A DNA stretch of 64,000 nt, from positions 1 through 64,000 of the forward strand of contig UCHV01000048.1 of the NCBI GenBank assembly GCA_900472395.1. The letters are read 5' to 3'. The notes beneath the pieces were generated by a model, which was given only the letters and a program-made list of their open reading frames with translations, did not search any database and was not told where the DNA came from. The translations under genes were made by a program, and so were the position numbers. This document shows, piece by piece, positions 37,447 through 46,857 of the stretch. Every line of letters begins with the position of its first letter. Position 1 is the first letter of the stretch. This DNA is from Hyphomicrobiales bacterium. Its GTDB lineage: Bacteria; Pseudomonadota; Alphaproteobacteria; Rhizobiales; Rhizobiaceae.

Positions 37447-37466
37447 TTGTCTATACAAATAGACAA
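37447..37466. promoter_or_regulatory. Perfect inverted repeat, probable PhnF operator
   Basis: TTGTCTAT-ACAA-ATAGACAA has 8-base perfect arms. It lies just downstream of the -10 element and 11 bases before the phnG start codon, where a bound repressor would block initiation. Other GntR/HutC and PhnF operators contain related TCTAT/ATAGA cores. Confidence 0.7.
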
Positions 37467-37477
37467 ATAGGTGCGAC

Positions 37478-37936
37478 ATGACAGCAGAAACAGCGAATGC
37501 GCGGAGAAAGCGGGCACTGGATGCGATGGCGTCCATGCCGGCCAGCATGCTCCACGAACTTTACAACGAGAATACAGCCGGTGCGCCCGGCGCCATCGCG
37601 GTGCGCGGTCCCGAGATCGGCGCGATCATGCTGCGCGGCCGTATCGGTGGCGGCGGTGCGCCGTTCAATCTCGGTGAGGCGAGCGTGACCCGCGCCACGG
37701 TTCGGCTGGACAGCGGCGAACTCGGTCATTCGATCGTGCTCGGTCGTGATGCCGACAAGGCCCGCATGATCGCCCATCTCGATGCGCTGCGTCAGTTGCC
37801 GGACTGGGTCGGTCGCGTCGAAAAATCGATTGTCGAACCGGCTCTGGAGCATGCCCGTGAGGAGGCAAAACTTCAGGCCGAGGAAACGGAAGCGACACGC
37901 GTCGACTTCTTCACCATGGTGCGGGGAGAAGATTGA
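37478..37936 (+). CDS. phnG: Carbon-phosphorus lyase complex subunit PhnG
   Basis: 152 residues. Subunit of the PhnGHIJ core that, with PhnM, makes 5-phosphoribosyl-1-phosphonate from alkylphosphonates. Conserved parts are TVRLDSGELGHSIVLGRDAD and the opening RKRALDAMASMPASML. PhnG and PhnI together catalyse displacement of adenine from ATP by phosphonate. Its stop overlaps the phnH start (TGATG), and it is first in the phnGHIJKL unit behind a Pho box. Confidence 0.95.
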   Translation: MTAETANARRKRALDAMASMPASMLHELYNENTAGAPGAIAVRGPEIGAIMLRGRIGGGGAPFNLGEASVTRATVRLDSGELGHSIVLGRDADKARMIAHLDALRQLPDWVGRVEKSIVEPALEHAREEAKLQAEETEATRVDFFTMVRGED

Positions 37937-38568
37937 TGAGCACTCCAAACGAGACCCGGCTTGACTCTGCCTTCACTCGCCATGTTTTCGAGGGCGGCTT
38001 TGCCGATCCTGTGATGGATTCTCAAGCCGTCTTCCGCCGCGTCATGAATGCGCTGGCTGAGCCCGGCACGATTGCCGATCTCGCCGGTTTCGTCTCTCCG
38101 CCGGCGCCCTTGTTGCAGGCGACGGCCGCCATCCTGCTGACGCTGGCCGATTACGATACGCCGGTCTGGTTCGAGAAGCCGGAAAACAATGACGACGCGA
38201 TCGGCTGGATGTCGTTTCACACCGGTGCGCCGCGCACTGCCGATGTCTCACGCGCAAGTTTTGCCGTGCTCGAAAAGGCTAGCCCGGTCGAGGCTTGGGC
38301 AAAGTTTCCGATCGGCACCAGTGATTACCCGGATCGTTCCGCCACGCTGATTCTGCCGGTCGCAAGCCTTGTTGGTGGTGAGCCTCTGAAACTCACCGGT
38401 CCCGGCATCGAAACACAAACGATGATCACTCCGGTCGGTCTGCCAGAGGGCTTTGTGGCCGCCATGGCGGAAAACCGCGCCGCCTATCCGCTTGGGCTGG
38501 ATGTCTTGCTGGTCTGCGGCGGTGAAGCGATCGGCCTGCCGCGCACCACTCGTATTGAAGAGGCTTGA
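37936..38568 (+). CDS. phnH: Carbon-phosphorus lyase complex subunit PhnH
   Basis: 210 residues. PhnH belongs to the same core complex and has a PLP-transferase-like fold without catalytic residues. DPVMDSQAVFRRVMNALAEP near the start and YPLGLDVLLVCGGEAIGLPR at the C-terminus are characteristic. The ATG at 37936 shares bases with the phnG stop. Translational coupling along the operon should keep subunit amounts balanced. Confidence 0.95.
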   Translation: MSTPNETRLDSAFTRHVFEGGFADPVMDSQAVFRRVMNALAEPGTIADLAGFVSPPAPLLQATAAILLTLADYDTPVWFEKPENNDDAIGWMSFHTGAPRTADVSRASFAVLEKASPVEAWAKFPIGTSDYPDRSATLILPVASLVGGEPLKLTGPGIETQTMITPVGLPEGFVAAMAENRAAYPLGLDVLLVCGGEAIGLPRTTRIEEA

Positions 38569-38571
38569 GCC

Positions 38572-39663
38572 ATGTATGTTGCCGTCAAGGGCGGGGAAGC
38601 CGCCATTGCCAATGCCCACCGTCTGCTCGCCGACCGCCGTCGCGGCGACCGTGATGTGCCGGCGCTGACGCTTGCGCAGATCACCGGCCAGCTGGCGCTT
38701 GCCGTCGACCGCGTCATGGCCGAAGGCTCGCTTTACGATCCCGATCTCGCCGCCATGGCCGTGCGCCAGTCGCGTGGCGACATGATCGAGGCGATCTTTC
38801 TTTTGCGCGCCTATCGCACCACGCTTGCTCGTTTCGGCAATTCGCGGCCGATCGATACCGCCAAGATGCGGATCGAACGCCGTGTGTCGGCCACCTACAA
38901 GGATATTCCGGGTGGCCAGCTGCTCGGGCCGACATTCGATTACACGCATCGCCTGATCGACCCGGCCATGGCCGGTGATGAGCCGGTCGATGAACCGCTG
39001 CGCCGTGCCCGTGAAGATGAGCGCCGTGCGCCTCGGGTCACCGACATTCTCAACGATGAAGGCCTGATCGAACGCGACGTGTTGTCCGACGAAGAGCCGG
39101 GCGATCTGACCCGCGATCCGACCGCCTTTCCGGCCGACCGTGATGTTCGTCTTCAGGCGCTGGCGCGTGGCGATGAGGGATTTCTGCTCTCGCTTGGGTA
39201 TTCTACCCAGCGCGGTTATGGCCGCACGCACCCGTTTGTCGGTGAAATCCGTATCGGTCTGGTCGATGTCGAGATCGACGTGCCGGAACTCGGTTTTGCC
39301 GTTTCGCTTGGGAGCGTCCGCGTCACCGAATGCCAGATGGTGTCGCAGTTCACCGGCGGCGGAGAGGAGGGGGCGAAGTTTACGCGCGGTTACGGCCTCG
39401 TGTTTGGCCAGTCCGAACGCAAGGCGATGGCGATGAGCCTCGTTGATCGCGCTCTTCGCGCCCATGAATTCGATGAACAGCGGCTGGCGCCGGCGCAGGA
39501 CGAGGAATTCGTGCTTGCCCATTGCGACAACGTGCAGGCGACCGGTTTCGTCGAGCATCTGAAACTGCCGCATTACGTCGATTTCCAGGCCGAACTCGAT
39601 CTGCTGCGCACGCTGAATACGGCCAAGGCCAAAAACGATGAGATGAGGGAGGCCGCAGAATGA
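38572..39663 (+). CDS. phnI: Carbon-phosphorus lyase complex subunit PhnI
   Basis: 363 residues, near the E. coli length. PhnI carries the nucleosidase activity that joins phosphonate to ribose triphosphate with release of adenine. It starts MYVAVKGGEAAIANAH and has GYSTQRGYGRTHPFVGEIRI, then FTRGYGLVFGQSERKAMAMS, all family hallmarks. The stop overlaps the phnJ start by four bases (ATGA), and it starts three bases after phnH. Confidence 0.95.
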   Translation: MYVAVKGGEAAIANAHRLLADRRRGDRDVPALTLAQITGQLALAVDRVMAEGSLYDPDLAAMAVRQSRGDMIEAIFLLRAYRTTLARFGNSRPIDTAKMRIERRVSATYKDIPGGQLLGPTFDYTHRLIDPAMAGDEPVDEPLRRAREDERRAPRVTDILNDEGLIERDVLSDEEPGDLTRDPTAFPADRDVRLQALARGDEGFLLSLGYSTQRGYGRTHPFVGEIRIGLVDVEIDVPELGFAVSLGSVRVTECQMVSQFTGGGEEGAKFTRGYGLVFGQSERKAMAMSLVDRALRAHEFDEQRLAPAQDEEFVLAHCDNVQATGFVEHLKLPHYVDFQAELDLLRTLNTAKAKNDEMREAAE

Positions 39664-40553
39664 CGCTTCCGGAATACAATTTTGCCTATCTGGACGAACA
39701 GACCAAGCGGATGATCCGCCGCGCGATCCTGAAAGGCATCGCCATTCCCGGTTATCAGGTGCCGTTCGCCTCGCGCGAAATGCCGATGCCTTATGGCTGG
39801 GGCACTGGCGGCGTGCAGGTGACGGCGGCGATCCTTGGTCCTGACGATGTGCTCAAGGTCATCGATCAGGGCGCCGACGACACCACAAACGCCGTTTCCA
39901 TCCGCGCCTTTTTCGCAAAAACCGCCAATGTGGCAACGACGACGAAAACGGCGGATGCCACCGTCATCCAGACCCGCCACCGCATTCCCGAAGCACCGCT
40001 TTCTGCTGGTCAGGTCATCGTGTATCAGGTGCCGATCCCGGAACCCTTGCGTTTCCTCGAACCGCGCGAGACCGAAACCCGCGTCATGCACGGGCTGGAG
40101 GAATACGGCCTCATTCACGTAAAACTCTACGAGGATATTGCTCAGCACGGCCATATCGCCACGACCTATGCCTATCCGGTCAAGGTCGAGGATCGCTATG
40201 TGATGGACCCGTCGCCGATCCCGAAATTCGACAATCCGAAGATGAACGGTTCGCCTGCCTTGCAGCTGTTCGGCGCCGGTCGCGAAAAGCGCATTTATGC
40301 GCTGCCACCCTTTACCAACGTCGTCAGCCTCGATTTCGAGGATCACCCATTCGAGGTACAGAAATTCAAGCAGCCCTGCGCGCTCTGCAATGCCACCGGC
40401 GTCTATCTCGATGAAGTGGTGACCGATGATCGCGGCGGCCGCATGTATGTCTGCTCCGATACCGATCATTGCGAAACGCGCCGCGAGGAAGGCCATCACG
40501 GGGCCGGCCTGCCGATCTCCGGGGCGCAAACCGCCAAGGAGGACGCGGCATGA
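39660..40553 (+). CDS. phnJ: Carbon-phosphorus lyase radical SAM subunit PhnJ
   Basis: 297 residues. Cleaves the C-P bond of 5-phosphoribosyl-1-phosphonate by radical SAM chemistry. The four cysteines match E. coli positions shifted by one: C240 and C243 (CALC), C265 and C271 (CSDTDHC); these hold the 4Fe-4S cluster and the glycyl-radical relay. The N-terminal YNFAYLDEQTKRMIRRAILK is also conserved. The short Gly/Ala-rich C-terminal tail is variable. Its stop overlaps phnK. Confidence 0.96.
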   Translation: MTLPEYNFAYLDEQTKRMIRRAILKGIAIPGYQVPFASREMPMPYGWGTGGVQVTAAILGPDDVLKVIDQGADDTTNAVSIRAFFAKTANVATTTKTADATVIQTRHRIPEAPLSAGQVIVYQVPIPEPLRFLEPRETETRVMHGLEEYGLIHVKLYEDIAQHGHIATTYAYPVKVEDRYVMDPSPIPKFDNPKMNGSPALQLFGAGREKRIYALPPFTNVVSLDFEDHPFEVQKFKQPCALCNATGVYLDEVVTDDRGGRMYVCSDTDHCETRREEGHHGAGLPISGAQTAKEDAA

Positions 40554-41323
40554 GCTCTCCCATCCTTTCCGTATCCAACCTTGAACGCCGTTACGGAGAC
40601 TTCATCGGCTGCACCGACATTTCGTTCGATGTCTGGCCGGGCGAAGTGGTCGCCATTGTCGGTGAATCGGGTTCCGGCAAGACGACGCTGCTCAACTGCA
40701 TTTCCGGCCGTCTGGAGCGTTCCAGCGGCAGCATCCGCTACAATATGCGCGATGGCCGGTTCCCTGATCTGGCCGACCTGTCCGAAGCCGAACGACGCTT
40801 TCTGATGCGCACCGACTGGGGTTTCGTGCACCAGAACCCGGCCGACGGTCTGCGCATGCGGGTGTCAGCCGGCGCCAATGTCGGTGAGCGGCTGATGGCG
40901 ATCGGTGACCGTCATTACGGCGAAATCCGCGATACCGCCACCGAATGGCTCGGCCGTGTGGAAATCGCCGGCGATCGTATCGATGACAAGCCGGTCGCGT
41001 TTTCCGGCGGCATGCGCCAGCGCCTGCAGATCGCCCGCAATCTCGTCACCCGCCCGCGGCTGATCTTCATGGACGAACCGACCGGTGGTCTGGACGTTTC
41101 GGTACAGGCACGCGTGCTTGATCTTCTGCGTGGTCTGGTCAGCGATCTCGGGCTTGCGGTGGTGATCGTCACCCACGATCTGGCGGTTGCCCGCCTTTTG
41201 TCGCAGCGGATGATCGTCATGAAGAGTGGCCGCATCGTCGAGACCGGTCTGACCGACCGCGTGCTCGATGATCCGCATCATCCCTATACCCAGCTTCTCG
41301 TCGCCTCGATCCTGGAGTCGTGA
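40550..41323 (+). CDS. phnK: Phosphonate C-P lyase accessory ATPase PhnK
   Basis: 257 residues, ABC-type ATPase that docks on the C-P lyase core rather than on a membrane transporter. Walker A GESGSGKTT, signature FSGGMRQRLQIARN, Walker B LIFMDEPTGGLDVSVQARVL. The ATG at 40550 overlaps the phnJ stop and is preceded by AAGGAGG, a full Shine-Dalgarno sequence. In the family it resembles DppF, but the operon context settles the role. Confidence 0.94.
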   Translation: MSSPILSVSNLERRYGDFIGCTDISFDVWPGEVVAIVGESGSGKTTLLNCISGRLERSSGSIRYNMRDGRFPDLADLSEAERRFLMRTDWGFVHQNPADGLRMRVSAGANVGERLMAIGDRHYGEIRDTATEWLGRVEIAGDRIDDKPVAFSGGMRQRLQIARNLVTRPRLIFMDEPTGGLDVSVQARVLDLLRGLVSDLGLAVVIVTHDLAVARLLSQRMIVMKSGRIVETGLTDRVLDDPHHPYTQLLVASILES

Positions 41324-41325
41324 TC

Positions 41326-42060
41326 ATGAGTGTTTCATCCAACGAAAAAAGAAACGCGCTGCTCTCGGTGAGGCAGGTGGCAAAGTCTTTTACAATGCAC
41401 CTGCGTGACGGCGTCGTTCTGCCGGTCGTCAACGATGTGAATTTTGAACTGTTTGCCGGTGAATGTGTGGTGCTCGGCGGACCGTCCGGTGTCGGCAAAT
41501 CCTCGATCCTCCGCATGGTCTATGGCAATTACGCCATTGACAGCGGCGAAATCCTGATCCGCCAGAACCCATTCGGCGAACCACGCGATCTCGGTGCCGG
41601 TGATCCGCGTCTCGTGCTCGATCTGCGCCGCGATTGCATCGGTTACGTCAGCCAGTTTTTGCGCGCAGTACCGCGTGTTTCGGCGCTCGATATCGTTGCC
41701 GAACCGCTGGTCTCGCGTGGTGTAGATCGCACTGTGGCGGCAGAAAAGGCTGCGGGCCTGCTGCGTCGCCTGCATCTGCCGGAAGCGCTGTTCGACCTGC
41801 CGCCCGCCACCTTTTCCGGTGGTGAAAAGCAGCGCGTCAACATCGCCCGCGGTTTCATTACCGATCACCCGATCCTGCTGCTCGACGAGCCGACCGCTTC
41901 GCTCGATGCCGGCAATCGCGATGTCGTCATCTCGATGATCCGCGAAAAGCTGGATGCCGGTACCGCCATTCTCGGCATCTTTCACGATCAGCCGGTGCGC
42001 GATGCTGTCGCAACCCGCACGATCGATGTTTCCGCCTTTTCGGCACGGAGGGCCGCGTGA
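41326..42060 (+). CDS. phnL: Phosphonate C-P lyase accessory ATPase PhnL
   Basis: 244 residues. Walker [10 protein letters not shown], signature [14 protein letters not shown], Walker [18 protein letters not shown]. PhnL is an ABC-type ATPase associated with the C-P lyase; it is needed for phosphonate use in E. coli. Start choice: ATG 41326 has GGAG eight bases upstream, whereas the GTG at 41320 that overlaps the phnK stop is too close to that site. Confidence 0.93.
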   Translation: MSVSSNEKRNALLSVRQVAKSFTMHLRDGVVLPVVNDVNFELFAGECVVLGGPSGVGKSSILRMVYGNYAIDSGEILIRQNPFGEPRDLGAGDPRLVLDLRRDCIGYVSQFLRAVPRVSALDIVAEPLVSRGVDRTVAAEKAAGLLRRLHLPEALFDLPPATFSGGEKQRVNIARGFITDHPILLLDEPTASLDAGNRDVVISMIREKLDAGTAILGIFHDQPVRDAVATRTIDVSAFSARRAA

Positions 42061-42680
42061 TGCAGAAAAACCTTTCCGCCACCGTTCCCTTTGTCGATCC
42101 GACGGCTATGGTCACCGACAGCCATTTGGGACGTTACACCGAAGTTGCCGCCGGTTCGAGCGTCACCGAAACCACGATGGGCGATTATTCCTACGTCAGG
42201 GAGAATTGCATGGTCTGGTGCGTGGATATCGGCAAGTTCGTCAATATTGCCGCTGCCGTGCGGCTCAACGCCACCAATCATCCGACCGAACGCGCGACGC
42301 TGCACCACTTCACCTATCGCGCCGGCGATTATTTCGAGGGCGCAGACAACGAGGCTGACTTTTTCGCTGCCCGTCGCGCCAAGCGGGTGGTCATCGGCCA
42401 CGACGTCTGGATCGGTCACGGCTCGACTGTGCTGCCCGGCGTGAAGGTGGGCAACGGCGCGGTCATCGGGGCAGGGGCCGTCGTCAGCCGCGACGTGGCG
42501 CCTTACACCATCGTCGGCGGTGTGCCGGCCAAGCTGATCCGCGAGCGTTTTGCCGCAGGTATCGGCGCCCGAATGGACGCGCTTGCATGGTGGGACTGGT
42601 CACATGACCAGTTGTTCGAAGCATTGCAGGATTTCCGCGACCTGTCCGCAGAAGAGTTTCTGGGGAAATACGGTGGCTGA
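42060..42680 (+). CDS. Phosphonate-associated hexapeptide-repeat acetyltransferase
   Basis: 206 residues, left-handed beta-helix (LbH) acyltransferase. Hexapeptide repeats run from about residue 25 to 165 (for example [20 protein letters not shown] and [20 protein letters not shown]). The N-terminus [20 protein letters not shown] and the [20 protein letters not shown] segment match the subfamily linked to C-P lyase operons. The substrate is unknown; aminoalkylphosphonate acetylation, the job of PhnO elsewhere, is a reasonable guess. It overlaps the phnL stop (TGATG) and ends at the repeats before phnC. Confidence 0.88.
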   Translation: MQKNLSATVPFVDPTAMVTDSHLGRYTEVAAGSSVTETTMGDYSYVRENCMVWCVDIGKFVNIAAAVRLNATNHPTERATLHHFTYRAGDYFEGADNEADFFAARRAKRVVIGHDVWIGHGSTVLPGVKVGNGAVIGAGAVVSRDVAPYTIVGGVPAKLIRERFAAGIGARMDALAWWDWSHDQLFEALQDFRDLSAEEFLGKYGG

Positions 42681-42731
42681 CACAGAAGTTTCACTGAAGT
42701 GTCGCCGAAACATCATCGAAACATCGTCAGA
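42677..42731 (+). promoter_or_regulatory. Five tandem 11-base repeats, candidate Pho box of phnC
   Basis: Units are CTGACACAGAA, GTTTCACTGAA, GTGTCGCCGAA, ACATCATCGAA and ACATCGTCAGA. The 11-base period and the TC-N3-GAA core equal the geometry of PhoB half-sites (CTGTCAT plus 4). The array begins at the stop of the acyltransferase gene and ends 35 bases before phnC. Confidence 0.5.
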
Positions 42732-42766
42732 GTTTCTTGAAACCTCTCAAATTCAGGGGAAAAAGA

Positions 42767-43621
42767 ATGTCCGCGATTACCGTTTCTAATCTGTCGAAAA
42801 CGTTTGGCAAAAACCGCGCCCTCGACAAGGTGAGCCTCACCGTCGAGCGTGGCGAGATGGTTGCCCTGATCGGTGCCTCCGGTTCCGGCAAGTCGACGTT
42901 GATCCGTCATATTGCCGGCCTTGAAACGGCCGACAGCAAGGGTGGTCGTATCGACGTGCTGGGTGACCTCTGTCAGGACGGTGGTCGCCTCAACCCGCGG
43001 CTGAAACGTGGCCGCATCTCGGTAATCTTTCAGCAGTTCAATCTGGTCAGCCGTCTGTCGGTGATGACCAATGTGCTGATCGGCCATCTCGGCCGCACGC
43101 CGCGCTGGCGCGGCACGCTCGGCGTCTTCAATCGCGACGAAAAGCTGAAAGCTCACGCGGCGCTGGATCGTGTCGGCATCCCGCAGGTGTTTGCACAGCG
43201 TTCTTCGACGCTTTCGGGCGGCCAGCAGCAGCGCGCAGCGATTGCCCGCACGCTGGTGCAGGAAGCGGAAATCCTGATTGCCGACGAACCGATCTCGGCG
43301 CTGGACCCATCATCTGCCCGCCGCGTCATGGACGTGTTGTCGAGCATCAATTCCGAGGACGGCATCACCGTCGTCGTCTCCCTGCATCAGGTGGAATATG
43401 CGCGCCGGTATTGCCCGCGCACCATCGCCATGCGCGACGGCGCGGTCGTTTATGACGGCCCGTCCACCGCGCTTTCCAACGAATTCCTGGCCGAGCTTTA
43501 TGGCGCGGCATCGGAAGAACTGGTCCTGCCGGATGCACCGGCCGGTCAAGCTGCTCCTGTCGCCGCCATGGCTGCTGCCGCGGAGCGAGAACGTCCTCGG
43601 GCCGAGCTGGAGCTCGCCTGA
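42767..43621 (+). CDS. phnC: Phosphonate ABC transporter ATP-binding protein
   Basis: 284 residues. Walker [10 protein letters not shown], signature [14 protein letters not shown], Walker [41 protein letters not shown] and [15 protein letters not shown] are specific to the PhnC subfamily. A C-terminal Ala/Glu-rich tail of about 25 residues is variable. The ATG 42767 has AGGGGA upstream. It heads the phnCDE transporter genes. Confidence 0.94.
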   Translation: MSAITVSNLSKTFGKNRALDKVSLTVERGEMVALIGASGSGKSTLIRHIAGLETADSKGGRIDVLGDLCQDGGRLNPRLKRGRISVIFQQFNLVSRLSVMTNVLIGHLGRTPRWRGTLGVFNRDEKLKAHAALDRVGIPQVFAQRSSTLSGGQQQRAAIARTLVQEAEILIADEPISALDPSSARRVMDVLSSINSEDGITVVVSLHQVEYARRYCPRTIAMRDGAVVYDGPSTALSNEFLAELYGAASEELVLPDAPAGQAAPVAAMAAAAERERPRAELELA

Positions 43622-43649
43622 TCACCCTTTGAGAACTCGGAGAACCACG

Positions 43650-44645
43650 ATGAACGCTCTACTGAAAAGCATGGCGGCGATGTCCGTCGTCTTCACCATG
43701 AGCTCCGCAGCCTTTGCGGCAGACACGATCAACTTCGGCATCATCTCGACCGAATCCCAGCAGAACCTCAAGACGAGCTGGCAGCCGCTGCTGGACGCCA
43801 TGAAGGAAAAGACCGGCCTCGACGTCAAGCCGTTCTTCGCTTCGGATTATGCCGGCATCATCGAAGGCATGCGCTTCAACAAGGTGCAGATGGCCTGGTA
43901 CGGCAACAAGTCGGCCATGGAAGCCGTTGACCGCGCCGATGGCGAAGTGTTCGTTCAGAGCGTCGCCGCCACCGGTGAACCGGGTTACTGGTCGGTCGTC
44001 ATCGTTCCCAAGGACAGCCCGATCCAGAACATCGATCAGGTCCTGAAGTGCGACCAGTCGATGAACTTTGGTCTCGGCGACCCGAACTCGACCTCCGGTT
44101 TCCTCGTTCCGATGACCTTCGTGTTCTCCAAGAACAATATCGACCCGAAGAAGTGCTTCAAGAACGTCACCAACGCCAATCACGAAACCAATGCCATGGC
44201 TGTTGCCAACAAGCAGGTTGACGCTGCTGCCAACAACACCGAGAGCATGGCGCTGATCAAGCAGAACAACCCGAAGGCTTTCGACAACATCCGCGAAATC
44301 TGGCGTTCGCCGCTGATCCCGGCTGACCCGATCGTATGGCGCAAGGATCTGTCGGAAGAAAACAAGACCAAGATCCGCGACTTCTTCCTGACCTACGGCA
44401 CGAAGGATTCCAAGGGCAATGTCGAGGAAGAGAAGAAGATCCTCGCCGGCCTGAAGTGGGCACCGTTCCGCGCCTCCAGCGATGCGCAGCTTCTGCCGAT
44501 CCGCGTCATGGAACTGACCAAGTCGATCAGCCAGACGCAGGGCGACGCCAAGCTGGACGCGAGCGCCAAGGAAGCCAAGATCAAGGACCTGACGGCGCAG
44601 AAGACCAAGTTCGAAGCAGAACTCGCCAAGGTCAGCACCAACTGA
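43650..44645 (+). CDS. phnD: Phosphonate ABC transporter substrate-binding protein
   Basis: 331 residues. Sec signal peptide over residues 1-24 (MNALLKSMAAMSVVFTMSSA, then AFAADT). The binding site elements YAGIIEGMRFNKVQMAWYGN and GDPNSTSGFLVPM are those of PhnD, where the Ser-Thr-Ser loop and an Asp hold the phosphonate. The C-terminal Lys-rich helix (KEAKIKDLTAQKTKFEAELA) is typical. GGAG precedes the start. A RIME-like element separates it from phnE. Confidence 0.94.
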   Translation: MNALLKSMAAMSVVFTMSSAAFAADTINFGIISTESQQNLKTSWQPLLDAMKEKTGLDVKPFFASDYAGIIEGMRFNKVQMAWYGNKSAMEAVDRADGEVFVQSVAATGEPGYWSVVIVPKDSPIQNIDQVLKCDQSMNFGLGDPNSTSGFLVPMTFVFSKNNIDPKKCFKNVTNANHETNAMAVANKQVDAAANNTESMALIKQNNPKAFDNIREIWRSPLIPADPIVWRKDLSEENKTKIRDFFLTYGTKDSKGNVEEEKKILAGLKWAPFRASSDAQLLPIRVMELTKSISQTQGDAKLDASAKEAKIKDLTAQKTKFEAELAKVSTN

Positions 44646-44714
44646 TCGAGATGATCACGGGGCAGGCCTTCGGGCCTGTCTCAGGCTACTGCCGAAGGGC
44701 GAATACCTCTCTTC

Positions 44715-44801
44715 CGTCATCCTCGGGCCTGTCCCGAGGATCTGCAGCGGCCTGATATCCAGGGGCGTGGTTAGATCCTCGGCACAAGGCCGAGGATGAC
44801 G
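44715..44801. repeat. RIME-like palindromic element, copy 3, between phnD and phnE
   Basis: CGTCATCCTCGGGCCTGTCC at the left and AAGGCCGAGGATGACG at the right form two adjacent hairpins. It lies within the phnCDE operon. Its right end GGATGACG supplies an in-frame ATG for phnE, 48 bases before the start I chose. Confidence 0.85.
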
Positions 44802-44843
44802 ATCCAGCTTCACGCCTGCCTCTTCAAGCACGAAACCAACTTT

Positions 44844-45656
44844 ATGAGCGACGCGACGATGACCACCAATACCGCCACGGCCAAGCCGCTACCCAAGCAA
44901 CCCGGCAGCTCGCGCAATGGCCTGATCCTCCTGGCGGTGGTTGCCGCGCTTGCATATAGCTGGGGACCGGCCGAAATGGGCCGCTGGACCTATCTCTTTA
45001 CCGATGCCGGCAATATGGCCGAATATGCCAGCGGGTTCCTGAAGCCGAATTTCAGCGAGTGGCGGTTTTATCTCGAAGAGATGATCGTTACGGTGCAGAT
45101 CGCGTTCTGGGGCACATTTCTCGCCGTCGTCTTTTCCATTCCGCTCGGCATCCTGTCCGCTCACAACATGGCGCCCTGGTGGGTGAACCAGCCGGTTCGC
45201 CGCCTGATGGACATGTTCCGCGCCATCCATGAAGTCGTGTTTGCCGTTCTCTTTGTCGTGGCCGTCGGCCTCGGCCCGTTTGCGGGCGTGATGGCGCTGT
45301 TCATTCACACGACCGGCACGCTGTCCAAACTGTTTTCGGAAGCCGTCGAAGCCATCGATCCGCGTCCGGTCGAGGCGATCCGCACCACCGGCGCCTCACG
45401 TGTTCAGCAGGTTCTGTTCGGCGTCATTCCACAGGTTCTACCGCTGTGGATCTCGCTGTCGCTCTATCGCCTGGAATCCAACATCCGCTCCGCCACGGTG
45501 CTTGGCGTCATCGGCGCCGGCGGTATCGGCCAGGTCCTGTTCGAGAGCATTCGCGGTTTCTATTATCCGCAGGCTTCGGCCATGCTCATCATCGTCATCA
45601 TCACTGTCAGCCTGATGGACCTTCTGTCCCAGCAACTGCGCAAGCTGGTGATCTGA
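44844..45656 (+). CDS. phnE: Phosphonate ABC transporter permease
   Basis: 270 residues. After an N-terminal Lys/Thr-rich tail there are about six membrane helices between residues 28 and 265; the docking loop is [40 protein letters not shown] is a PhnE hallmark. Only one PhnE gene is present, as in E. coli; some rhizobia carry two. Starts at 44844 (MSDATM), 44859 (MTTNTA) and 44796 (inside RIME copy 3) are all in frame; none has a strong ribosome site. Confidence 0.9.
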   Translation: MSDATMTTNTATAKPLPKQPGSSRNGLILLAVVAALAYSWGPAEMGRWTYLFTDAGNMAEYASGFLKPNFSEWRFYLEEMIVTVQIAFWGTFLAVVFSIPLGILSAHNMAPWWVNQPVRRLMDMFRAIHEVVFAVLFVVAVGLGPFAGVMALFIHTTGTLSKLFSEAVEAIDPRPVEAIRTTGASRVQQVLFGVIPQVLPLWISLSLYRLESNIRSATVLGVIGAGGIGQVLFESIRGFYYPQASAMLIIVIITVSLMDLLSQQLRKLVI

Positions 45657-45717
45657 CACTTTTCCGCATTCTGTCCCTTGAGCGTTACGAAAACGCTCCG
45701 TAAGCTGTGAACACACC

Positions 45718-46857
45718 ATGACTCAAGAAACCATCTTCACCAATTGCGCCATCGTTCTCGCCGACGAAATCGTCACCGGCAGCGTTGTGGTGCGCGAAGG
45801 CAAAATTGCCGACATTTCCAGCGGCCATTCGAGCAATGGCATCGACCTGAATGGCGATTATCTGCTGCCCGGCCTTGTCGAGTTGCATACCGACCATCTG
45901 GAAACGCATTTCCAGCCGCGCCCGAAGGTGCGCTGGAACATGGATGCGGCGCTGCAGGCGCATGACGGGCAGGTGGCAAGTTCCGGCATCACCACGGTGT
46001 TCGATGCCCTTCGCGTCGGCATTGATGACGATACCGATCTCGGCCCCGCCGACATGGCGGCGATGGCGACCACAATTTCGCAGGCGAGTGCGAGCGGTCG
46101 CTTGCGCGCCGAGCACTTCATCCATTTGCGCTGCGAAGTTTCGGTGGCCGATGTGGACGAGCAGTTCGCCATGATGGAAGGCAATGATCGCGTACGTCTG
46201 GCCTCGTTGATGGACCATGCCCCCGGTCAGCGCCAGTTCGTCAGCCTCGAAGCCTATCGCATCTATTATCAGGGCAAGAAGAAGCTCTCGAACGCCGAAT
46301 TCGATGCCTTCTGCACGCGTCGTATCGCCGAATCCGAAGCCAATTCCGACCGTAACCGCAAGCGTATTGCCGAATTGTGCCATGCGGCCGGCATAGCAAT
46401 CGCCTCGCACGATGATGCGACCGCTGCCCATGTCGCTGAAGGTGTCGAACTCGGCATTGCCCTTGCCGAATTCCCGACCACGATAGAGGCCGCCGTCCTT
46501 TCTCGCGAAGCCGGCCTGCAGGTGCTGATGGGCGCGCCGAACGTGGTGCGCGGCGGGTCGCATTCGGGCAATGTCTCGGCGCTCGATCTGCTCGAAAAAG
46601 GCGCGCTCGACATCCTCTCATCCGACTATATTCCGTTCTCCATGATGCAGGCGGCTTTTGTATTGGCGCATCGCGGTCTTGCCGATCTGCCGCAGGCCGT
46701 GCGTCTGATTTCCGATAACCCGGCCCGCGCGGCAGGACTTGACGATCGTGGCCGTATCGAAATCGGCCGTCGTGCCGATCTCGTGCGGGTGCGTGCAGAA
46801 CGCGACCTACCGCCGGTCGTGGCCGGTGTGTGGCGGGAGGGCAATCGTGTCTGCTGA
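45718..46857 (+). CDS. phnM: Alpha-D-ribose 1-methylphosphonate 5-triphosphate diphosphatase
   Basis: 379 residues, amidohydrolase superfamily. Removes pyrophosphate from the ribosyl phosphonate triphosphate made by PhnGI. The metal motif HTDHLETHFQPRP (H, D, E, H) near residue 60 is the PhnM version of HxH. HDDATAAHVAEGVELG and GAPNVVRGGSHSGNVSA are conserved. It is linked to phnE with 61 bases between, and its 3' end overlaps phnN by 11 bases. Confidence 0.95.
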   Translation: MTQETIFTNCAIVLADEIVTGSVVVREGKIADISSGHSSNGIDLNGDYLLPGLVELHTDHLETHFQPRPKVRWNMDAALQAHDGQVASSGITTVFDALRVGIDDDTDLGPADMAAMATTISQASASGRLRAEHFIHLRCEVSVADVDEQFAMMEGNDRVRLASLMDHAPGQRQFVSLEAYRIYYQGKKKLSNAEFDAFCTRRIAESEANSDRNRKRIAELCHAAGIAIASHDDATAAHVAEGVELGIALAEFPTTIEAAVLSREAGLQVLMGAPNVVRGGSHSGNVSALDLLEKGALDILSSDYIPFSMMQAAFVLAHRGLADLPQAVRLISDNPARAAGLDDRGRIEIGRRADLVRVRAERDLPPVVAGVWREGNRVC

